Origin: Actinomycetota bacterium
GTDB lineage: Bacteria > Actinomycetota > Geothermincolia > Geothermincolales > RBG-13-55-18
Assembly: GCA_015711955.1 (NCBI GenBank)
Contig: JACVJK010000016.1
Location: forward strand, 1 to 36,400
Reading direction: 5' to 3'
DNA: 36,400 nucleotides
In this document: positions 1-7,682 of the stretch, piece by piece
How positions within the stretch are numbered: position 1 is the first letter of the stretch
How the letters are laid out: the number at the start of each line of letters is the position of its first letter
The notes under the pieces: generated by a model
The model's input: the letters and a program-made list of their open reading frames with translations, nothing else
What the model was told of the DNA's origin: nothing
The model's database searches: none
Position numbers and translations under genes: made by a program

Positions 1-36
1 GATCTGCGATCTTTCGATCGTTTCGTCAAGAGGGGG

Positions 37-1008
37 TCAGGGTTGATTATCCCCACCAAACAGCTCGCTCACTGACTCGTCTTTGAAAACGCTGGCGATG
101 GTGTTGGCGAATATGGAGGCGATGGATATGACCTCAACCTTTTCACTACGCCTCTCCTCCGGGATGGGTAGAGTATTGGTGACGATGACCTTTTTGAGGG
201 GACTGCGGTCTATGCGCTCGCGAGCGGGCCCGGAGAATATCCCGTGAGTGGCTACGGCGTACACCTCAGAGGCCCCCGCCTGCAGCAAGGCCTCAGCCGA
301 ACTGGCTATGGTGCCAGCGGTATCGATCATGTCGTCCACCAGGACCGCCGTCTTTCCTCTCACTTCGCCGATGACGTGCAACACCTCCGCCTCGTTGTGC
401 CCAGGCCTTCTTTTGTGCAATATGGCCATGGGAACGCCCAGGTGGTCGGAGTATTTCTTGGCCATCTTGACCCTGCCTGCATCTGGCGAGACGATCACGA
501 TGTCGTGTAGGCTTTGGCGGGATATGTGGGAAGCCAGCAAGGGCACAGCCGTCAAGTGATCTACCGGGCCGCTGAAAAACCCCTGGATCTGCCCCGCGTG
601 CAAGTCCATGGTGAGGATGCGATCGGCGCCGGCCACCTTCAACATGTCAGCTATCAGGCGGGCGCTGATGGGCTCGCGGGCCAGCGTCTTTTTGTCCTGG
701 CGGGAATATCCGTAATAGGGTATCACCGCCGAGATCCGCTTGGCAGAGGCCCTGTGGAGGGCATCGATCATGAGCAGCAGTTCCATTATATGCATATTGA
801 TAGGGTCGGAGCATGTCTGTATGACGAAAGCATCGGCCCCTCGCACGCTCTCCAAATATCTCACGTACAGTTCCCCGTTGCTGAAGGTCTTTAGCTCCAC
901 CTTGCCCAAGGTGATTCCCAGGTGACCCGCGATCTGCCTTCCCAGCTCGGGATAGGACCTACCGCTGAATATCATCAGCTTTTTCCTGGTTATCTCCTTC
1001 AGTCCCAT
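37..1008 (-). CDS. prs: Ribose-phosphate pyrophosphokinase (PRPP synthase)
   Basis: Makes 5-phosphoribosyl 1-diphosphate from ribose 5-phosphate and ATP, the cytosolic entry point for nucleotide, His, Trp and NAD synthesis. The 323 residues match the usual family length. The order of family landmarks is intact: an early FSGRSYPELG segment, the FSNGELYVR loop, the YYGYSRQDKK ATP-binding loop, the MDLHAGQIQGFF segment and the PRPP-binding VLVDDMIDTAGT loop. The gene lies directly downstream of glmU on the same strand, as in most Gram-positives. Its ATG sits inside the 3' end of glmU (50-nt overlap) and is preceded by a purine-rich GGAGG...AGGAAGGAG stretch, so translational coupling is likely. 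A start at the internal ATG at 975 is possible, but the longer N-terminus matches homologues better. Identification is near certain. Confidence 0.97.
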   Translation of the reverse strand: MGLKEITRKKLMIFSGRSYPELGRQIAGHLGITLGKVELKTFSNGELYVRYLESVRGADAFVIQTCSDPINMHIMELLLMIDALHRASAKRISAVIPYYGYSRQDKKTLAREPISARLIADMLKVAGADRILTMDLHAGQIQGFFSGPVDHLTAVPLLASHISRQSLHDIVIVSPDAGRVKMAKKYSDHLGVPMAILHKRRPGHNEAEVLHVIGEVRGKTAVLVDDMIDTAGTIASSAEALLQAGASEVYAVATHGIFSGPARERIDRSPLKKVIVTNTLPIPEERRSEKVEVISIASIFANTIASVFKDESVSELFGGDNQP

Positions 1009-2383
1009 CTCCTTCCTCGCTCCTCCTTTTCTTCCAGTCAGGTATATTTCTCTGCTGGCTCCGCTCTATTCCCAAGGCCCCTGGGGGGACGTCTTGAGTG
1101 ATAGCGGAACCGGCTCCCGTAACCGCACCTCGGCCCACCCTGACCGGGGCGACGAACATGGTGTCGCTGCCAATAAAGGCTTCGTCCTCGATGATGGTGG
1201 TGTGCTTACTCACCCCATCGTAATTGCAAGTTATGCTGCCAGCGCCCACGTTCACCCTTTCGCCGATGATGGCGTCTCCCATGTAGCTGAGGTGAGGGAC
1301 CTTGCTGCCTCGCCCCACCACCGTCTTCTTGGTCTCCACAAAGGTCCCGATCTTGGAGCCTTCCATCAATCGAGTTCCCGGCCTCAAACTGGCGAAGGGG
1401 CCGATGCTCACCCCATCTTCCACCACACATTCCCGGAGAACCGCTTGCTCCACCTTAACGCCCTTGCCCAAGGCGGAGTCCACTATCCTCACCGCAGGGC
1501 CCAGGACGCAGTCCTCGCCTACCACGGTGTTTCCCTCTAAGATCACGAAAGGCCTGATCACCGTGTCCTTGCCCACCTGTACATCCGGCCCCACGTAGGT
1601 GGTATCTGGGTCCTCCACGGTCACCCCGCCCTCCATGAGCCGTCGGACCAAGCGGCTTCGCATGATCTTCTCCGCCTGCGAGAGATGACAGCGATCGTTT
1701 ATCCCCAGAACCTCGGAAGCGTCCAACGCCTCCACCGTGCTGATAATCCCCCCCGCCTCCGCCATGAGTCCCACGGCGTCGGTCAGATAGTACTCTCCCT
1801 TGACGTTGTCCGCCTGTATGTGCGGGAGCACCTCCTTTAGCCTTTCCCACTGGAACAAATAGGTGGAGGTGTTCACCTCTTTTATGCTCCTCTCCTCCGG
1901 GGTTGCGTCCTTCTCCTCCACCACGCCCCTCACCAAGCCCCGCCGATCGCGGAGGATCCTCCCATATCCTGTGGGGTCCTCCATCCTCGCGGTGAGCAGG
2001 GTGAGCCACGCTCCTTCCTCTCTCTGCACCTTGAACAGCTCGGCCAATGTGTCCGAGCGGAGCAGAGGAGAATCTCCAGTCACCACCAATAAAAGGTCTT
2101 CCCCTATATAAGGGGCAGCGCACATCACCGCATGAGCGGTACCTTTCCTTTCGGCTTGGCGCACGCAGATAGCTCGGCCCCCCACCACCTCTTCCACTCT
2201 CTCCGCGTCCTTTCCCACGACCACCAAGATGCGATCCACCAAGCCCCGTGATCTTAGCTCCCCTATTGCCTCCAGCACCCAAGCGATCATGGGCTTTCCG
2301 CACACTGGATGGAGCACTTTTGCCCTTTTGGACCTCATCCGGGTCCCTTCACCCGCTGCGAGGATCAAAGCGGAACAGCTCAC
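959..2383 (-). CDS. glmU: Bifunctional GlcNAc-1-P uridyltransferase / GlcN-1-P acetyltransferase
   Basis: Carries out the last two steps to UDP-GlcNAc, the precursor of peptidoglycan and surface glycans. The N-terminal pyrophosphorylase domain begins with the LILAAGEGTRM nucleotide-binding loop (about residues 6-16) and contains the VTGDSPLL metal/nucleotide motif. From about residue 265 the C-terminal left-handed beta-helix hexapeptide repeats run to SYMGDAIIGERVNVGAG and ITCNYDG, the acetyl-CoA and active-site region. Length of 474 is normal. The start is GTG, chosen because AAAGGAG lies 7 nt upstream. A polar C-terminal tail past the helix overlaps the start of prs, and the two genes form one minus-strand unit. 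Identification is near certain. Confidence 0.97.
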   Translation of the reverse strand: MSCSALILAAGEGTRMRSKRAKVLHPVCGKPMIAWVLEAIGELRSRGLVDRILVVVGKDAERVEEVVGGRAICVRQAERKGTAHAVMCAAPYIGEDLLLVVTGDSPLLRSDTLAELFKVQREEGAWLTLLTARMEDPTGYGRILRDRRGLVRGVVEEKDATPEERSIKEVNTSTYLFQWERLKEVLPHIQADNVKGEYYLTDAVGLMAEAGGIISTVEALDASEVLGINDRCHLSQAEKIMRSRLVRRLMEGGVTVEDPDTTYVGPDVQVGKDTVIRPFVILEGNTVVGEDCVLGPAVRIVDSALGKGVKVEQAVLRECVVEDGVSIGPFASLRPGTRLMEGSKIGTFVETKKTVVGRGSKVPHLSYMGDAIIGERVNVGAGSITCNYDGVSKHTTIIEDEAFIGSDTMFVAPVRVGRGAVTGAGSAITQDVPPGALGIERSQQRNIPDWKKRRSEEGDGTEGDNQEKADDIQR

Positions 2384-2474
2384 CCCTTCTCTCCTTTCCC
2401 TCTTGCCGTTCCTATTCTATCCAATGGAGCAGGGGAAAGGTAAAAGGTAACGGAAAAGGGGGTTTCAAAGATAA

Positions 2475-2489
2475 CCGACCCAGGGTCGG
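2475..2489 (-). terminator. Terminator-like hairpin downstream of tRNA-Gln
   Basis: A perfect inverted repeat CCGACCC-A-GGGTCGG. Read on the minus strand it follows the tRNA by about 46 nt and is followed by TTATCTTTG. The stem is short (5 bp if a 5-nt loop forms), so termination is probably partial; glmU could also have its own promoter in the 90 nt that follow. Confidence 0.45.
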
Positions 2490-2535
2490 CGTTAATGGGA
2501 AAATCGCTGAAGTATGCTGCATATAGCGTACTCGC

Positions 2536-2609
2536 TGGTTGGGGCGGTAGGATTCGAACCTACGATCGCGGCTCCAAAGGCCGCTGCCTTACCGCTTGGC
2601 CACGCCCCA
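2536..2609 (-). tRNA. tRNA-Gln (anticodon TTG)
   Basis: The minus strand folds as a complete cloverleaf. The acceptor arm TGGGGCG pairs with CGCCCCA, including the U1-A72 pair typical of bacterial tRNA-Gln. The D loop contains AAGCGGTAAGG. The anticodon stem GCGGC/GCCGC encloses loop CTTTGGA with anticodon TTG. The T arm contains GGTTCGAATCC. Discriminator A and a genome-encoded CCA follow. It lies between spoVG and glmU, the position where many Gram-positives also carry tRNA-Gln. Confidence 0.96.
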
Positions 2610-2810
2610 ACACCAATCTCTTTATTCCTGGGGAAGAGCTCCCTTTATGGATTTTACATCAAAAGCCCCGGAAGTAGTGCCACCCTTCAACCACCATGGA
2701 TCTTTTTTTGGCGGTCAATCGCCTGTTCTTTCCTCGGTATAGGGGTTTGGGCTCCTCATTTGGGGCCGATATTGATGTCGGCAGGGCCTGTCAGCCTGTC
2801 CAGCCAAAGC

Positions 2811-3098
2811 TCAGGTCTGTCCTTTCTTGGCCTTCTCCTCCTTCTCCTTCTTCATCTGGAAAAAGGCCTTCAGCACAGCCTCCTGGATCATGTCTCGGGT
2901 CTCTTGATTGAGGGGGTGGGCGATATCCTTAAACTCCCCATTTGGGAGCTTTCTGGAAGGCATAGCCACGAAATAACCCCTGTCCCCGTCCACCACCCGC
3001 AGGTCGTGAACCACGAAACAGTCGTCAAAGACCACACTGGCTAGCCCTTTCACCATGTTCATGTCTATCTCGCGCACCGTCACCCTGGTGATTTTCAC
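2811..3098 (-). CDS. spoVG: SpoVG family RNA/DNA-binding regulator
   Basis: A small cytosolic nucleic-acid-binding regulator. Homologues influence septation, surface and virulence gene expression in Bacillus, Staphylococcus, Listeria and Borrelia. The core VVHDLRVVDGDRGYFVAMPSR followed by GEFKDIAHPL is the family signature. A Lys/Glu-rich tail follows. The start is the GTG at 3098 (95 aa) because AGGGGG sits 9 nt upstream. An in-frame ATG at 3122 would add 8 residues but has no ribosome binding site. Its place upstream of tRNA-Gln-glmU-prs matches the Bacillus order spoVG-gcaD-prs. A TATAAT hexamer on the minus strand at 3156-3161 is a possible -10 element without a clear -35. SpoVG does not by itself show that the organism sporulates. 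Confidence 0.95.
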   Translation of the reverse strand: MKITRVTVREIDMNMVKGLASVVFDDCFVVHDLRVVDGDRGYFVAMPSRKLPNGEFKDIAHPLNQETRDMIQEAVLKAFFQMKKEKEEKAKKGQT

Positions 3099-3248
3099 GA
3101 CCGCAATCCCCCTGACATTCACAATACCTAACAGTTTTAACCTATATTAACGCCCATTATAACCGTTTTTCAAGGTAAACCCCTCAGCTTTTAGGGCTTT
3201 TCCCTGAACCACCGGTCATAAAGATGCTCCCTTTCCGTCCTTCGGGTA

Positions 3249-3263
3249 TGACCACAGTGGTCA
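3249..3263. promoter_or_regulatory. 15-bp perfect palindrome in the spoVG-ispE spacer
   Basis: TGACCACAGTGGTCA is a perfect 7+1+7 dyad flanked by GGG(TA) and CCC, which would extend it to about 10 bp with a 2-nt bulge. It lies between the end of ispE and the start of spoVG, both minus strand. It could be an operator for spoVG or an RNA hairpin after ispE. There is no T-run, so a classical terminator is unlikely. Confidence 0.3.
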
Positions 3264-3357
3264 CCCGTCAAGGCCAATGTTCTCCTCTACGTGGAGGCTG
3301 CAGGCAAGGATTGGTTTTCCCGCTCATGGGAAAGCGACGACTCCCTTGCGCGGCATG

Positions 3358-4227
3358 TCAAACCGGAGCCACCCCTCTGTCCCGGAATTCCGCCACCATG
3401 CACCAGGGAAGGGCCATCCTGATCCCCACCCGGAGCAGCGCTTCCTCTTCCATAGAAATGAGGAAAAGGGTAGGGCCGCTTCCGCTCATACCCCCCGGGC
3501 CCTCCCTCGTAAGCCTCTTAAGGATCGGTTCGAGCTGGGGCGCGAGACGAAAGGCGGCATTTATGAGGTCGTTTTGGAGGTACATCCCAACCTCTTCCGC
3601 TATCCCCCTCTGCAGGCCCCTCATCAGTCCCCCAGGGATCTCGCCCAGGGGAGGAGGGGAAGGACAAAGCTTGTCGTATTCCCGGTAAACTTCCGCGGTG
3701 GACAGGGAAAACCCAGGATTTAGAAGAAGCACGCGAAATCGGCGAGCCGCGGGGACCCTGCGAACTAACTCTCCCCTTCCCTCTGCCAATGCCGTTCCGC
3801 CCAGGAAGAAGAAGGGAACGTCCGAACCCAGCTCCATTCCCGCCCTTTGCAATTCGTCCTCGCCCATGGGCTCTCCCAGCAAAAGGTTCAACCCCAAAAG
3901 CACAGCGGCGGCATCGGCGCTGCCCCCACCAAGTCCCGCTCCCACCGGGATCCGCTTATGAAGCCTTATGAGCGCTTCCACCTTGATACCGGTTCGGAGC
4001 TCGAAAACCCTGGCCGCTCTCAGGCAGAGGTTATCCTCGCCACATGGCAAATCCCCTTCCACCTCCAACCTAATCCCTCCCCTGGAAAGTTCTACCTCCA
4101 CCAGATCGCAAAGTTCCACTGTTTGAAGGAGGGTTAGAACCTCGTGATAACCGTCGGGCCTCCTTCTCCCTACTTTAAGAAACAAGTTCACTTTGGCCGG
4201 GGCCTCTATCTGTACCTTCTTTCCCAT
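3358..4227 (-). CDS. ispE: 4-diphosphocytidyl-2-C-methyl-D-erythritol kinase
   Basis: GHMP kinase that phosphorylates CDP-methylerythritol in the MEP pathway of isoprenoid precursor synthesis. The substrate end is marked by PAKVNLFLKVGRRRPDGYHE (residues 9-28), the ATP loop by PVGAGLGGGSADAA, and the C-terminal GHMP motif by GMSGSGPTLF. The chosen ATG at 4227 (289 aa) has GGGAG 7 nt upstream and gives the usual family length. The frame is open to an earlier start at 4296, which would add 23 unconserved residues. In Bacillus the gene sits near ksgA and spoVG, as here, but here rsmA is divergent and 611 bp away. Confidence 0.95.
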   Translation of the reverse strand: MGKKVQIEAPAKVNLFLKVGRRRPDGYHEVLTLLQTVELCDLVEVELSRGGIRLEVEGDLPCGEDNLCLRAARVFELRTGIKVEALIRLHKRIPVGAGLGGGSADAAAVLLGLNLLLGEPMGEDELQRAGMELGSDVPFFFLGGTALAEGRGELVRRVPAARRFRVLLLNPGFSLSTAEVYREYDKLCPSPPPLGEIPGGLMRGLQRGIAEEVGMYLQNDLINAAFRLAPQLEPILKRLTREGPGGMSGSGPTLFLISMEEEALLRVGIRMALPWCMVAEFRDRGVAPV

Positions 4228-4838
4228 CCTCGCGCTCCCATCATTCTTTGGGTTCATCCCCTGGGCAACGCCATCCAGCGCCCGCGTCAACACCATTCGC
4301 CTTAAAGAGAATACATTTCAAGGACAACTTCCTCAAAGATGACTCTCTCCCTCATCCTCCCCGAACTACAGAGGAAAATCGTTCTGAGGTGGATGAACCC
4401 GAGTGCGAAAAGAAGAGGGGCCCCTGACGTCCAATTTCCGAGAGCCTGGCCAACGCAATGCACAAATTGAATAGCCCCTTGATCCAGAGGACCCTTCCTC
4501 GTCGGGACGGATTGGCCATTGCCATGTCCGTTGAACGTCCTCACAAGGGCATGAATTACCTTGGACTCCTGACCGGTCATCAAGAACCTCCCCGATACCT
4601 TAGGTTCCCGGGATATCCCTTAAGGAAGCTGCCATTAGATGTGCTGCGAGGCACGCGCAAGGCCTCTGCGACCTCACAAATCCAATGTTTGTTTGGCAAA
4701 AGATGCCTTCCCTGATCCGAGGGTAATCGAGTCGGTAGGGCAAGTCGGGGAGAGACCGATATTATCGATATTATTAAAGAGGTTAAAAGAGCGAGGGGAT
4801 GGTTACGAGAGTCGGGGAGGCGGAGGTGAGTCAAATCC
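4228..4838. other. 611-bp divergent spacer between ispE and rsmA, no gene seen
   Basis: None of the open frames here has codon patterns or motifs that look protein-like, and I found no veg, yabG or rpfB remnant, which are the genes sometimes found at this place. A perfect tandem duplication CGATATTAT x2 lies at 4757-4774, about 65 nt ahead of rsmA, and contains TATTAT, a possible -10 element. The rest is unexplained. Confidence 0.5.
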
Positions 4839-5708
4839 TTGGGAGACCTGGCAAAACCTAAACGGGTGGTCGAGATCTTATCCCATTACGGGATAAGACC
4901 CAAAAAAAGATTGGGTCAACATTTTCTGGTGGACGGCAACGTCTTGCGCAGGCAGCTCGAGGTTGCCTCTCCTACCGAGGAAGACACGGTGCTCGAGATC
5001 GGACCAGGGTTGGGCGCCCTGACGGAGGAGCTCCTGAACAGAGCTGGCAGGGTGGTGGCGGTGGAAGCGGACGAAGGTCTCTGCCGAGTGCTGGATGACA
5101 TATTGGGACACCACCCCCGGCTACAACTGGTACGGGGAGACGCCCTTAGAACCTCGCTGAGGGAATTGTTCAGCCCTGAGGAGAGAGTGGTCATGGTGTC
5201 CAACCTCCCCTACAACGCGGCCACTCCCATCATATTCAAGGTCTTAGACGAGATCTCCCACCTCAGGCTTGCGGTGGTCACGGTACAAAAAGAACTGGCC
5301 GATCGTTATGTCGCCGAGCCGGGAAACCCCGCATATGGCGCTGTATCGGCAAAGCTCCAACACATATGCGAGGTGGAAAAACTCGCTAACGTGCCCCCCA
5401 CCGTTTTCCTGCCACCTCCCAAGGTAGAGTCCTCCCTGGTGAGGATAAAGCCTAGATGCTCGCATTTCGAACTAAAGGCTGTCACCATATATTTCCAATT
5501 TCTCGAGCAAGCTTTCTCCCAGCGCAGGAAGACGCTGGCGAACAACTTGTCGGCGGATAACCGTTCGCGAGACGAAGTGATAAACGCCCTGATCCGGTTG
5601 GGAAAGGATCCCAAGTCTCGTGCGGAACAGCTCTCTCCACCCGAGCTTTATCGTCTATACGAAGAGCTCAAAAAGCCCTCGAAGAAAATCAAGAGGACGG
5701 GCTTCTGA
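4839..5708 (+). CDS. rsmA: 16S rRNA (adenine1518-N6/adenine1519-N6)-dimethyltransferase
   Basis: KsgA/RsmA dimethylates two adjacent adenines in the helix-45 loop of 16S rRNA late in 30S assembly. The N-terminal KKRLGQHFLVDGNVL segment (about 23-37), the SAM-binding VLEIGPGLGALTEELL motif, VEADE acidic loop and the catalytic NLPYNAATPI motif are all present. The C-terminal helical domain contains FSQRRKTLANNL. 289 aa is normal. The start is a TTG with GGAGG 12 nt upstream; this spacing is long, but the N-terminus aligns with B. subtilis KsgA. The stop codon lies inside a terminator hairpin shared with the convergent abrB gene. Confidence 0.95.
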   Translation: MGDLAKPKRVVEILSHYGIRPKKRLGQHFLVDGNVLRRQLEVASPTEEDTVLEIGPGLGALTEELLNRAGRVVAVEADEGLCRVLDDILGHHPRLQLVRGDALRTSLRELFSPEERVVMVSNLPYNAATPIIFKVLDEISHLRLAVVTVQKELADRYVAEPGNPAYGAVSAKLQHICEVEKLANVPPTVFLPPPKVESSLVRIKPRCSHFELKAVTIYFQFLEQAFSQRRKTLANNLSADNRSRDEVINALIRLGKDPKSRAEQLSPPELYRLYEELKKPSKKIKRTGF

Positions 5709-5717
5709 CCCGTCCTC
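5693..5717 (-). terminator. Hairpin terminator for the AbrB-family gene (possibly bidirectional)
   Basis: GAGGACGGG and CCCGTCCTC form a perfect 9-bp stem with a 7-nt loop. On the minus strand it is followed by TTGATTTTCTTC, a reasonable U-rich tail, so it best serves the gene at 5739-6011. The plus-strand tail is poor in T. The stem overlaps the last codons and stop of rsmA. Confidence 0.65.
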
Positions 5718-5738
5718 CCGCAACGTTTTCCAGGCCCC

Positions 5739-6011
5739 TTAGGCCTTTCGCTTGAGGTCCGAGATGCACTTGGTACAGATGTCCTGGTTCTTGAACTTCT
5801 TCAGTTTCTCCTGATCCTGACTGCCACAGAAGGTGCAACCTGGCTGGTACTTCTTCAGGATGATGCTCTCACCCTGAACGAAGATCTCTATAGGGTCTTT
5901 CTGCTTGATATTTAGGGTTCTGCGGAGCTCCATGGGGATGACTATCCTGCCCAGCTCGTCGATTCTGCGCACGATACCAGTGGCCTTTAACTCCTGTTCC
6001 TTAGCCTTCAT
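5739..6011 (-). CDS. AbrB/SpoVT-type transition regulator with C-terminal zinc-ribbon-like tail
   Basis: A 90-residue dimeric swapped-hairpin DNA-binding protein. Residues 10-55, GIVRRIDELGRIVIPMELRRTL through ESIILKKY, match the B. subtilis AbrB N-terminal domain closely. Instead of the Bacillus C-terminal domain, it ends with C59-x2-C62 and C79-x2-C82, which look like a small zinc ribbon; similar tails occur in clostridial AbrB-like proteins as far as I recall. A start ATG at 6011 follows a GGGTGG-rich stretch. It is divergent from metG and has its own promoter, and AbrB proteins often repress themselves. It may act as a global growth-phase regulator; targets cannot be told from the sequence. 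Confidence 0.9.
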   Translation of the reverse strand: MKAKEQELKATGIVRRIDELGRIVIPMELRRTLNIKQKDPIEIFVQGESIILKKYQPGCTFCGSQDQEKLKKFKNQDICTKCISDLKRKA

Positions 6012-6062
6012 CTCTCGCCCACCCTCTTTCCGTTTTCACACTTATTTTCTTCGTTCTTCAGC

Positions 6063-6111
6063 TTGACAATCCAGGATTATAATTCTATGTATAGGGAGCT
6101 GAAGATGTCAA
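6063..6111. promoter_or_regulatory. Overlapping divergent promoters, abrB-like gene and metG
   Basis: Minus strand: TTGACA (6111-6106), 18-bp spacer, TAGAAT (6087-6082), a near-consensus sigma-A type promoter for the AbrB-family gene about 70 nt upstream of its ATG. Plus strand: TTGACA (6063-6068), 17-bp spacer, TATGTA (6086-6091), a weaker match for metG. The two -10 boxes overlap, so binding at one should affect the other. Confidence 0.6.
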
Positions 6112-6146
6112 CGAGGATCTGACAGGATTTTTATGGGAAGGAAAAA

Positions 6147-7682
6147 ATGAGCAAGACGTACTATGTTACCACGCCCATCTACTATGTGAACGACAAGCCA
6201 CATATCGGGACCGCATATACCACGGTGGCTGCCGACGCCTTGGCTCGTTTCCATCGCTTGAAAGGCGAGAAGGTCTTCTTCTTGACCGGCACTGATGAGC
6301 ATGGGCAACACGTGGCTAGGGCCGCGGAGAGGGCTGGTGTGTCCCCCCAAGAATGGGTGGACACGATGGTCGTTTACTTCAAAGAGGTTTGGGAACGTTT
6401 AAACATCAGCAACGACTACTTCATTCGCACTACCGACCCAAAGCACGTGGAGGTGGCAAGGAAGTTCATTCAGAAGCTCTACGACAAGGGAGACATCTAT
6501 TTGGACGTCTATGAGGGTTGGTACTGCGTGCCTGACGAGTCTTTCTGGCTTCCCTCTCAATTGGTAGATGGAAAATGTCCCCAGTGTGGGAGGGAAGTGG
6601 AGCTGGTCCAGGAAGAGAATTACTTCTTCCGCCTGTCCAAATACGCCGATCGCTTGCTGAAACACATCGAGGATAACCCTGACTTCGTGCAACCGGAAAT
6701 CCGTCGCAACGAGGTGCTCAGTTTCATACGCCAAGGTCTCACCGACCAAAGTATCAGCAGGAAGAAGCTGCGGTGGGGCATTCCCCTACCTTTCGACGAG
6801 AGCCAGGTGATGTACGTTTGGTTCGACGCTTTACTCAACTACATAAGCGCCATCGATTATGGCTTGGACGACGAGAAGTTCTTGAGCATTTGGCCAGCGG
6901 ACGTGCATCTCATCGGAAAGGAGATACTGAGGTTTCACGCCATAATATGGCCTGCCATGCTGATGGCCGCCGATCTTCCCCTTCCTCGATGTGTGTACGC
7001 CCATGGGTGGCTCACCGTTGAGGGCGAAAAGATGTCCAAATCCAAGGGTAACGTGATTAGCCCCCACGAGCTCATCGACGAGTTCGGGGTGGATGCTTAC
7101 CGATACTACTTCCTAAGGGAGTTCTCCTTCGGTTACGATGGGAATTTCTCCAGGGAAAGCATGATCGTTAGGTACAATGCGGACTTGGCCAACGCCCTCG
7201 GGAACCTGGTGAGCCGGGTCATCGCCATGGTGGAGAGGTATCGAGATGGTTCTGTCCCGGAACCTTCCGGCTGCAAGGGCGACGCCGACGCTCCTTTGAG
7301 GGAAGCGGCCTCGGAGGTCTTCGGCCGAGTGGACACGGCCATGGAAAGATTTGCCTTCAATGAGGCATTGCAACATATTTGGGACTTCGTGGACGCAGTA
7401 AACCGTTACGTTGACGAGACTGCCGCTTGGGATCTCTTCAAGAATCCCTCCCAATCTGACCGCCTGGACGAGGTCCTATACAATCAGGTGGAGTCCCTAC
7501 GACTTTTGGCCCTTCTGTTAGTACCCTACATGCCCAACGCCGGGGAGGAGATATGGCGCAAGCTGGGTTACGAAGACTCCATCCACCAACACCATCTGCC
7601 TGCCGAGGCGGGGTGGGGCCTTTTCCCTCCCGGTCGTAAGGTGAACAAGGGAAAGCCTCTCTTCCCCAGGATCCAGAGATGA
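6147..7682 (+). CDS. metG: Methionyl-tRNA synthetase
   Basis: Charges tRNA-Met with methionine. Class I signatures are HIGT at residues 19-22 (the HIGH motif) and KMSKS at 295-299. The 511-residue form ends after the anticodon-binding helical domain and lacks the C-terminal EMAP/Trbp111-like dimerisation domain of B. subtilis and E. coli MetRS. In the connective peptide the sequence YCVPDE...GKCPQC carries three cysteines with Asp where many relatives have the second Cys, so the zinc knuckle may be altered. The ATG follows GGGAAGGAAAAA. Its stop overlaps the tatD start as ATGA, so the pair is translationally coupled. Confidence 0.96.
   Translation: MSKTYYVTTPIYYVNDKPHIGTAYTTVAADALARFHRLKGEKVFFLTGTDEHGQHVARAAERAGVSPQEWVDTMVVYFKEVWERLNISNDYFIRTTDPKHVEVARKFIQKLYDKGDIYLDVYEGWYCVPDESFWLPSQLVDGKCPQCGREVELVQEENYFFRLSKYADRLLKHIEDNPDFVQPEIRRNEVLSFIRQGLTDQSISRKKLRWGIPLPFDESQVMYVWFDALLNYISAIDYGLDDEKFLSIWPADVHLIGKEILRFHAIIWPAMLMAADLPLPRCVYAHGWLTVEGEKMSKSKGNVISPHELIDEFGVDAYRYYFLREFSFGYDGNFSRESMIVRYNADLANALGNLVSRVIAMVERYRDGSVPEPSGCKGDADAPLREAASEVFGRVDTAMERFAFNEALQHIWDFVDAVNRYVDETAAWDLFKNPSQSDRLDEVLYNQVESLRLLALLLVPYMPNAGEEIWRKLGYEDSIHQHHLPAEAGWGLFPPGRKVNKGKPLFPRIQR

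Noticed and set aside
1455-2303. 282-codon minus-strand frame inside glmU
   Set aside because: Shifted frame of glmU, low-complexity Gly/Arg-rich translation, no ribosome binding site.
4302-4583. 93-codon minus frame upstream of ispE
   Set aside because: No ribosome binding site or family resemblance; a Veg-like or YabG-like protein was looked for and not found.
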